A stretch of 64,000 nt of DNA from positions 434,001 through 498,000 of the forward strand of contig NZ_FMDN01000002.1 in NCBI RefSeq assembly GCF_900090245.1. The letters run 5' to 3'. This document shows, in pieces, positions 56,864 to 64,000 of this stretch. This stretch comes from Micromonospora halophytica. Lineage in GTDB: Bacteria; Actinomycetota; Actinomycetes; Mycobacteriales; Micromonosporaceae. Below the pieces are notes generated by a model, which was not told the origin of the DNA, searched no databases, and worked only from the letters and a program-made list of their open reading frames with translations. The position numbers were made by a program, and so were the translations under genes. Position 1 is the first letter of the stretch; each line of letters opens with the position of its first letter.

Positions 56864-57259
56864 TCAGCCGGCCCGGTGTCGGCGTGCCAGGCGGGCGAGG
56901 ACGCTCACCAGGGCGGTCCCGGTGGCCGTGCCGACCAGGACGAGCGCCGCCCCCACCGCCCAGAGCCCGCTGTCGTCGGTGGCCGCGGCGTGCCCCGCCC
57001 AGGCACTGGTGAACGCCACCGTCATCACCGGGACCACCAGCCACGGGCTGAGCCGCCACCCGGCGACGGCGGCGACCACGGCCAGGGTGAGCACACAGCC
57101 GGCCACCTGCCACCACGAGTACGGGCCACTGGTCGCGCCGGTCTCCGGGTCCGTCGTGTAGCCGGTGTCCCAGCTCAGCCAGGCCGCCCAGGTCGCGACC
57201 GTCACGGCCGCGAGGATCAGTCCACCGAGGAGGGTACGGGTGCGCATGGTGTCGTTCAC
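56864..57259 (-). CDS. Small multispan membrane protein
   Basis: A 131-aa protein from GTG 57259 (GGAAGGA upstream), with four hydrophobic segments: LLGGLILAAVTVATWAAWLS, VAGCVLTLAVVAAVAGW, LVVPVMTVAFTSAWAGHAA and AVGAALVLVGTATGTALVSV. A short extracytoplasmic loop contains GYTTDPETGATSGPYSWWQ. The family is not recognised beyond 'hypothetical membrane protein'; it may form a unit with the DUF305 gene upstream. Confidence 0.78.
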   Translation of the reverse strand: MNDTMRTRTLLGGLILAAVTVATWAAWLSWDTGYTTDPETGATSGPYSWWQVAGCVLTLAVVAAVAGWRLSPWLVVPVMTVAFTSAWAGHAAATDDSGLWAVGAALVLVGTATGTALVSVLARLARRHRAG

Positions 57260-57347
57260 GCCTCGATCCTTCCCGCTGCGGCCGCCGGATGGTTGAGCAC
57301 CCGTACTCACGACCGGCCCGGCGGTCGGCGGCCCGCCTCGCCCGGGC

Positions 57348-57929
57348 TCACCGCCGGGCGGCCGGCAACGTCGCCATCAGCTCGACCTCGGCGGTCCGTG
57401 ACTGCTCGATCCGCCGGGCCAGGTCACGCACCCGCTCGCTGACGCCGGCCCGCACCTGCGCCCGGGCCAGGTCCGCCGCCGTCCGCTGGTGCGCGCCGAG
57501 CACGTCGAGCAGCACCCGGTCCACCTGGCCGGCCGGGGCCTTGCGGAGGCGGGCCAGTCCGGCCGGTGCGTCGCTGTGCCCGGAGTGGTCGTGCCGGGCG
57601 GCGGCGGCCTGCGCCGAGGGACCGGCGTCGGACAGCCAGCCCCGCATCGTGGCCAGCTCGTCGGTCTCGGTCACCTCGATCGCGGCGACCAGGGTACGCA
57701 GGTCGGCGTCCGTCGCCCGGGCCCGACCGAGCCGGACGATCTCCAGGGTCTCTGCGGTGTGCGCCACCATCATGGTCAGGAACAGCACATCGATGCCGCT
57801 GGTCGGGACGTCGGCGGCCGGGACGGATCCCGAGGCGGTCGCCGGCTGCGCCGACGGCGCGGGCCCGTCGGCGCAGCCGGCGGTGGCGAGCAGGGTCACG
57901 AGCAGGGCGGTGGCGATCAGGCGCTGCAT
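57348..57929 (-). CDS. DUF305-type copper-related lipoprotein
   Basis: A 193-aa lipoprotein. MQRLIATALLVTLLATAGCA is a standard lipobox signal. The DUF305 pattern is in DVLFLTMMVAHTAETLEIVR (here with the His motif MMVAH) and the second copy LLDVLGAHQRTAADLARAQ. DUF305 proteins are four-helix bundles often linked to copper or metals. GGAGG precedes the ATG. The DHSGHSD stretch in the middle could bind metal. It lies upstream (in transcription) of the small membrane protein. Confidence 0.82.
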   Translation of the reverse strand: MQRLIATALLVTLLATAGCADGPAPSAQPATASGSVPAADVPTSGIDVLFLTMMVAHTAETLEIVRLGRARATDADLRTLVAAIEVTETDELATMRGWLSDAGPSAQAAAARHDHSGHSDAPAGLARLRKAPAGQVDRVLLDVLGAHQRTAADLARAQVRAGVSERVRDLARRIEQSRTAEVELMATLPAARR

Positions 57930-58003
57930 GCCGTCCTCCGTCACAGGGAGCCGGGATCGGGTCCGGGTGCGGCACACCGGGCGCGTGGGCCGCACCCGGA
58001 CGG

Positions 58004-58741
58004 TCAGACCTGGGTCCAGAGCGCCGGCACGTTCGGCGGCTCCCAGCCGGCGATGGCGGTGTGCGCCTGCCGGCAGCGGTACGTCAGGCCGTTGTAGGTG
58101 ACCTGGTCGCCGACCTGGTAGGACCGGCCCGCGGTCCAGGTGCCGCCCGGTGCCGGCGTGCTGGTCGGGCTGGCCGTCGGGGTCGGGCTGGGCGACGGGC
58201 TGGTCGGGGTCGGCGTGGGTGTCGGGCCACCGCCGCCGATCTGGAGGTCCACGCAGGAGTAGAAGGCGTTGGCGGTGTCGGCGATGTTCCAGATCGCGAG
58301 GAGCTTCTGCCGGCCGGAGAACCCGCCCAGGTTGACGGTGTGCGAGACGGTCGCGCCGGGCTGCTGACCGCCCCCGTTGACGACCGCGACCCGGGTGCCG
58401 CCGATCCAGTACTCCCAGTTGCTGGTGGCGTGCCGGGCGGTGTTGACCCAGGTGAAGGTGACCGAACTGCCGACGGAGGTGGCCGGCCAGCCTCGACTGT
58501 CGTCGTTGAGCACGGCGAACTGGGGGATCCCGGCGTGGCAGCTGCGCAGGCCCTTGGGACCTTCGACGCTCTGCGGCTCGTACTTGATCTGGCCGCAGTC
58601 GGGCACCCGGTTCTGCGCGCAGAGCGCCTGCCGGCTGGGCGGGGACGAGACATAGCCGTGCGCCTGGGCGGGCGCGGCGACGGCCAGGGTGGACGCGACG
58701 ACGCCGGTCGTCACGAGCGGGATGGTGATCCTTCGACGCAT
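58004..58741 (-). CDS. Lytic polysaccharide monooxygenase (AA10) with CBM5/12
   Basis: A 245-aa copper enzyme that cleaves crystalline chitin or cellulose oxidatively. After the signal peptide (MRRRITIPLVTTGVVASTLA, ending AQA) the mature chain starts with His (HGYVSSPPSRQALC), the first copper-brace ligand; the second His is in WVNTARHATSNWEYW. Four Cys form the usual pairs. A Pro/Thr linker precedes a C-terminal CBM5/12-like domain (SYQVGDQVTYNGLTYRCRQA, then HTAIAGWEPP). GGAGCTGCC precedes the ATG. The AA10 C5/C1 specificity cannot be read reliably; chitin is the commonest with this CBM. Confidence 0.95.
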   Translation of the reverse strand: MRRRITIPLVTTGVVASTLAVAAPAQAHGYVSSPPSRQALCAQNRVPDCGQIKYEPQSVEGPKGLRSCHAGIPQFAVLNDDSRGWPATSVGSSVTFTWVNTARHATSNWEYWIGGTRVAVVNGGGQQPGATVSHTVNLGGFSGRQKLLAIWNIADTANAFYSCVDLQIGGGGPTPTPTPTSPSPSPTPTASPTSTPAPGGTWTAGRSYQVGDQVTYNGLTYRCRQAHTAIAGWEPPNVPALWTQV

Positions 58742-58857
58742 GGTGGCAGCTCCTTCGGGGGACGGCTGGCTGCGGGAGATGCCCACCAAGTTAAATTAAA
58801 CCTTGTTAACAGTAAAGACCCCCGTCGATGATGTCCCGCCATCCGGCGGGCAAGAGC

Positions 58858-58897
58858 GGTGCGGGGCACGGCGGGTCGACCCGCCGTGCCCCGCACC
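58858..58897. terminator. Perfect 40-bp palindrome (terminator)
   Basis: A loopless palindrome with 20-bp arms (left GGTGCGGGGCACGGCGGGTC) lies 14 bp after the stop of the lipase gene, between it and the LPMO gene's promoter region. It likely ends lipase transcription. AT-rich sequence with TTAAATTAAACC is adjacent at 58790. Confidence 0.85.
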
Positions 58898-58911
58898 GGT
58901 GCCTGATGAGG

Positions 58912-59763
58912 TCAGGTGGAAGTCTGGTAGTAGCAGGCGTTCCTGGCCCAACGGATGGGGCCGACCCGGGTGCCCCAGGAACTCCAACCGTCGGCGGTTG
59001 CGGTGTGCCAGTACCTCGCCAGGTAGCTGCCCGTCGCCGTCCGCAGTTCGGTGTGGTCGAGGCCGTCGTCGTACTGGATCTTGTGCTGGGCGCTCATGGC
59101 GATGCCGGACGCGGCGTCCACGTCTCCGTCGTCGAATGACGAGACCACCGTCCAGTCGGTCCCCATCGCCGACTGCGGACGGGCCGCCAGCCCGTTCAGG
59201 AAGCTGCTGCCGGCCTGCATCTCCTTGCACTGGAGCCAGAGCGTGAGGCTGCACCATCCGGCGAACTTCGCACCACCGTGCGGGGTGCCCAGCGTCACGA
59301 CGTCCTCGACGTAGACATAGGGCGGGTAGCCGGTGGTCCCCTTGGCCACCTCGGTGAGAGCGGAGCGGATCACCAGCCCACCCATGGAGTGCCCGACCAC
59401 GTCGACCTTCACGCCCTTGGCCGAGTAGCGGTTGTAGATCTCGTTGGCCAGCGCTCTTCCCACCGTCTTGATCGACGTCGTGGTGGTGTCACCGTTGTAC
59501 TTGATGTCGCAGTTCGTGTTACCCGAGTAGTAGCCGAACGTCGTCAGTTCCCCCGTCCAGCCCGTGTTCGTGAACACGGGCGTCACGGCCGACCAGTATG
59601 CGTCGCAGTCCGCGTTGCCGTCGGGACTCCAGCCATGGATGAAGATGACCGGGTTCGCCACGCCGTTGACCCGCGCCGGGGCGGCGAGCGCCGGCGTCTG
59701 CGCCACGAGCGTGAACCCTCCGGTGAGCACCAGAGTGGCGAGCAGCGCCAGCGTTCTTCGCAT
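58912..59763 (-). CDS. Secreted lipase/esterase (alpha/beta hydrolase)
   Basis: A 283-aa exported lipase like Streptomyces LipA and Actinobacterial triacylglycerol lipases. ATG at 59763 with AAGGACGG upstream opens MRRTLALLATLVLTGGFTLV, cleaved near ALA-AP. Motifs: FIHGWSPDGNADCDAYW, the nucleophile elbow GHSMGGLVIR, and later GTPHGGAKF and the His LDHTELRTATG. A Cys-rich pattern (NCD, WCS, QCK, AC) suggests two disulfides. An upstream in-frame ATG at 59781 (MNKDGQ) is less well supported. Confidence 0.88.
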   Translation of the reverse strand: MRRTLALLATLVLTGGFTLVAQTPALAAPARVNGVANPVIFIHGWSPDGNADCDAYWSAVTPVFTNTGWTGELTTFGYYSGNTNCDIKYNGDTTTTSIKTVGRALANEIYNRYSAKGVKVDVVGHSMGGLVIRSALTEVAKGTTGYPPYVYVEDVVTLGTPHGGAKFAGWCSLTLWLQCKEMQAGSSFLNGLAARPQSAMGTDWTVVSSFDDGDVDAASGIAMSAQHKIQYDDGLDHTELRTATGSYLARYWHTATADGWSSWGTRVGPIRWARNACYYQTST

Positions 59764-60235
59764 CTGTCCGTCCTTGTTCATGTGAGCCGGGGGGATCCGC
59801 ACACACGGCGAGCCCGCCGTGAACGGTGATCGGCATTGTGGCACCCCGCTGCATGAGCCACGACCGCTGCCGGCAGCACCCGATCAATCCCGGCAGATGT
59901 CATCATGCGTGGTGACCAGTTCCGTGACCACGACTGGGCGGGCTGCCTCGACGTCCGCGACCCGCGACCTCGGTGACCTCCGGCTCACCAACGGCGGCCA
60001 GACCCGGCGCGGGGCGGTGGTCCGGGCCGACCACCCAGCTCGCGCCGTCGCCGCTTGCGGGGCTCACTGAAGACGACTTCGTGACGCTGCGCAACCGGCT
60101 CCTCGGCTGCTCGACCACCGCCGCCTGATTCGCATTCCCGTCAACCGTTGCCGATACGGCTTTCATTGACACCCGAACTGATGGCGGGGAAGGGCCAGCC
60201 CCTCCCCCACCCTCGAGTTCGCCTGGTCGGACGGG
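59764..60235. other. Intergenic region with possible gene remnants
   Basis: This 472-bp gap between the lipase and isoamylase genes holds no intact gene that I can support. Short stretches look coding but change frame (for example TRDLGDLRLTNGG near 59960 and EDDFVTLRNRLLG near 60070), suggesting a decayed gene on the forward strand. AT-rich parts near 60140 (TTTCATTG) could be promoter. Confidence 0.4.
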
Positions 60236-62560
<2,325 letters not shown>

Positions 62561-62570
62561 CGCAGGTTCC

Positions 62571-62690
62571 TCAGCTTGGCCGGTGGGGTGGGGGGACGGC
62601 CGCCGCGACCCACGGGACAGTGGCGCGGCCGGGCACGAAGCCGGCAGCCAGGGCGGCAGCGGGCAGCATGGAGCACACGACGGGGTTCAT
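62571..62690 (-). CDS. 39-codon leader ORF before the isoamylase gene
   Basis: ATG at 62688-62690 has GAGGAGG upstream, the best ribosome-binding site in the leader. It encodes 39 residues (MNPVVCSMLPAAALAAGFVP then GRATVPW), hydrophobic with an Ala-rich core and ending 10 bp before the enzyme's ATG. It could be a leader peptide influencing translation of the enzyme, or a small secreted peptide. No family recognised. Confidence 0.5.
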   Translation of the reverse strand: MNPVVCSMLPAAALAAGFVPGRATVPWVAAAVPPPHRPS

Positions 62691-62766
62691 GGGGAAGACC
62701 TCCTCGCTGACGGGGGGTGGTGCGAGGAAGGTTGGCTGATGGGCCCATCCGTCAACCGTTGATCAA

Positions 62767-62820
62767 TGCAAGAACTTGCAATGTTTCCGAGACGCTACCA
62801 TCTAAATACATCGAAGTGAA
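62767..62820 (-). promoter_or_regulatory. Isoamylase promoter and TTGCA-type operator
   Basis: On the reverse strand, TTCACT (62820-62815), 17 bp, TAGCGT (62797-62792) form the promoter, and TGCAAG-AACTTGCA (62767-62780), a 14-bp palindrome, lies just after the expected start point. The promoter geometry and site match the CBM20 amylase gene. Confidence 0.65.
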
Positions 62821-62936
62821 CGGCCACGTGAGCGATCATCAGGGCGGACCAGCCGTCCAGGTCGGAGGCGTGCGGTGCAAGCAGCAGAAACCTGTTGCAG
62901 GCATGGCAAGGGCTGTCACGCCTGCCGTCCGCCAGT

Positions 62937-62963
62937 GGGTGCTGACGACGGGCGTCAGCACCC
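62937..62963 (+). terminator. Orphan hairpin in the isoamylase-GNAT gap
   Basis: A perfect 11-bp stem (GGGTGCTGACG, ACGGG loop, complement). No gene clearly ends before it. It could end read-through from the left, or structure the leader of the GNAT gene. Confidence 0.45.
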
Positions 62964-63038
62964 GAGGGCTTGTTGCGGAGGCCGACCTGGTCGAGTAGTT
63001 TTCCGGGCACGCCGACGAGCTGGGAGGAGGTCAGAACA

Positions 63039-63089
63039 ATGTCCGATGTTCTGCGCCTCGCCCGCGTCCCGGCGTTCACGCGGGTCTGA
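63039..63089 (+). CDS. 16-codon upstream ORF before the GNAT gene
   Basis: GGAGGAGG seven bases before an ATG at 63039 opens MSDVLRLARVPAFTRV and stop at 63087-63089, 33 bp before the GNAT ATG. The site is one of the strongest ribosome-binding sites in this part of the window, and the spacing suggests a leader peptide or initiation aid. No sequence family. Confidence 0.4.
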   Translation: MSDVLRLARVPAFTRV

Positions 63090-63121
63090 GCCGGGGCGTT
63101 CGCTTTCCGGAGGATCAACCC

Positions 63122-64000
63122 ATGACCGACCTGGTCATCCGTCCGCTCGTCGCGGGCGAGGAGAATCTCTTCGAGTCCATGCCCGATCCGCTGCCTCAAC
63201 TGCGGCAGGTCAGTTACGCCGACGGAATCGCCGGTGGCGGTTACCGGCCCGAGAACACCTGGGTCGCCCTGCGAGCCGGTCGCGTCATCGGCCGGGCGGC
63301 CTGGCTCCTCCCACCGGGGGCGGTCGGCGCCCCCTGGCTGGAACGGTTCGACTTGGACGCCGAGCCAGAGGTGGGTGCCGCGCTGCTGCGCGCCGCCCAC
63401 GAGGCACTCGGCGGTCCCCACAGGTACTACGCCGCCATGCCGGCACACTGGCGGCGCCGGCCGGAGGTACTCGCCGTGGTCGAGGCGCCGATGGCGGCGG
63501 CCCGCCTTGCCGGGCTGGTCGAGCGCGGCGAGCGGGTGAGGCTCTCCTGGACGGGCACACCGCTGCCGACGACTTCCGGGCGTTACACCTTCCGTTCGGC
63601 CGCCGACGCGGCGGAGATCAACGCGATGGTCGCCCGAATCAGCGAACCGGACGTGCTCACCGGCAAGGAGATCGCGCTGGCGGTCGGCGGAGTGGACCTG
63701 GCGACCGACCCACTGGCCTGGCTGAACGGCCCGACCGAAGCTTGGCGCATCGCGACAGACGCCGGGGAGCCGGTCGGCCTGGTCGGCACGGCCGGGGATG
63801 CGTGCTACCCGCTCATTGCCTACCTCGGCCTGCTCGACGAAGCCGTCCGAGGCGAGCTGCTGGCCGAGGTGGTGCGGGTACTGGCCACCGGCGGCGCCCG
63901 AGAGGTGCTGGCCGACGTGGACGCCCACCGGGTGGTGGTGCTGGCGGAACTGGAACGGACCGGGTTCCGACGGTTGCGGTCCCGGGTCCTCTTCGAACCC
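63122..64000 (+). CDS. GNAT-family N-acetyltransferase, cut by the window edge
   Basis: An open frame from ATG 63122 (GGAGG upstream) runs to the end of the window (293 codons so far). It begins MTDLVIRPLVAGEENLFESM. Early part YRPENTWVALRAGRVIGRAA and a later EAWRIATDAGEPVGLVGTAG resemble two GNAT-type acetyl-CoA folds, the final LAELERTGFRRLRSRVLFEP being the usual end motif. It is probably a double-GNAT protein with its stop just beyond the edge. Substrate unknown. Confidence 0.78.
   Translation, partial: MTDLVIRPLVAGEENLFESMPDPLPQLRQVSYADGIAGGGYRPENTWVALRAGRVIGRAAWLLPPGAVGAPWLERFDLDAEPEVGAALLRAAHEALGGPHRYYAAMPAHWRRRPEVLAVVEAPMAAARLAGLVERGERVRLSWTGTPLPTTSGRYTFRSAADAAEINAMVARISEPDVLTGKEIALAVGGVDLATDPLAWLNGPTEAWRIATDAGEPVGLVGTAGDACYPLIAYLGLLDEAVRGELLAEVVRVLATGGAREVLADVDAHRVVVLAELERTGFRRLRSRVLFEP

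Overview
The window is a high-GC actinobacterial chromosome segment with strongly G/C-biased third codon positions, many GTG starts and GTGA/ATGA stop-start overlaps. The gene content (PucR regulator followed by fabD-fabH-acpP-fabF, a DUF3145 gene, XRE/DUF397 pairs, a c-di-AMP riboswitch before a secreted peptidoglycan protein, F420-type LLM oxidoreductase, AA10 oxygenase) points to a filamentous actinomycete, most likely Micromonosporaceae (Micromonospora or Salinispora-like). That placement rests on recognised protein families, not on a database search. I see no rRNA, tRNA, CRISPR array, transposase or intact prophage.

Layout. 0-2.2 kb: a membrane protein cut by the window edge, divergent from a NarL-type two-component pair. 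2.3-8.8 kb: fatty-acid synthesis operon (regulator, fabD with an unusual C-terminal biotinyl-like domain, a 24-codon coupling ORF, fabH, acpP, fabF, accD). 8.8-20.4 kb: housekeeping and envelope genes (GH3 lipoprotein, DUF3145, carbonic anhydrase, HelD/HelR-type RNA polymerase motor, zinc-type CDF transporter, riboswitch-controlled VanY-like protein). 20.6-24 kb: STAS antagonist, a tiny poly-Asp lipoprotein, a membrane protein, a triple-BON protein, and a translationally coupled peroxiredoxin-DsbA pair. 24-31 kb: MalT-like LuxR ATPase divergent from a small-protein/zinc dehydrogenase operon, an enoyl-reductase-like protein, and a MerR protein fused to a DNA sliding-clamp-like domain. 30.9-36.3 kb: nested inverted repeats, serS, a deleted thioredoxin-like lipoprotein gene, and a two-gene NuoF-ferredoxin/cytochrome b membrane redox module. 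36.5-45.2 kb: secreted amylase, L,D-transpeptidase, DivIVA-like pair, XRE/DUF397 locus with a tandem duplication, DUF3103-type secreted protein, prolyl oligopeptidase and a PIN-like remnant. 45.2-52.3 kb: site-2 protease, TetR with divergent operators, AraC, alditol-oxidase-like flavoprotein, LLM oxidoreductase. 52.4-64 kb: secreted polysaccharide degradation (amylase with two CBM20, glycosidase-like protein, AA10 oxygenase, lipase, isoamylase) and a GNAT protein cut by the right edge.

Working together: the three secreted starch enzymes at 36.6, 52.5 and 62.6 kb are scattered but carry the same TTGCA-type palindromic site in or just after their promoters, suggesting one LacI/MalR-type maltose repressor encoded elsewhere. 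The fab genes plus accD can make malonyl-CoA and run the first elongation steps. The most unusual items are FabD with a biotinyl-like domain that lacks the lysine, the MerR-clamp fusion, the NuoF-Fd/cytochrome module with 48-bp repeats in its tail, and small coupled or leader ORFs. All functional statements come from motif recognition by eye and from knowledge of the families.
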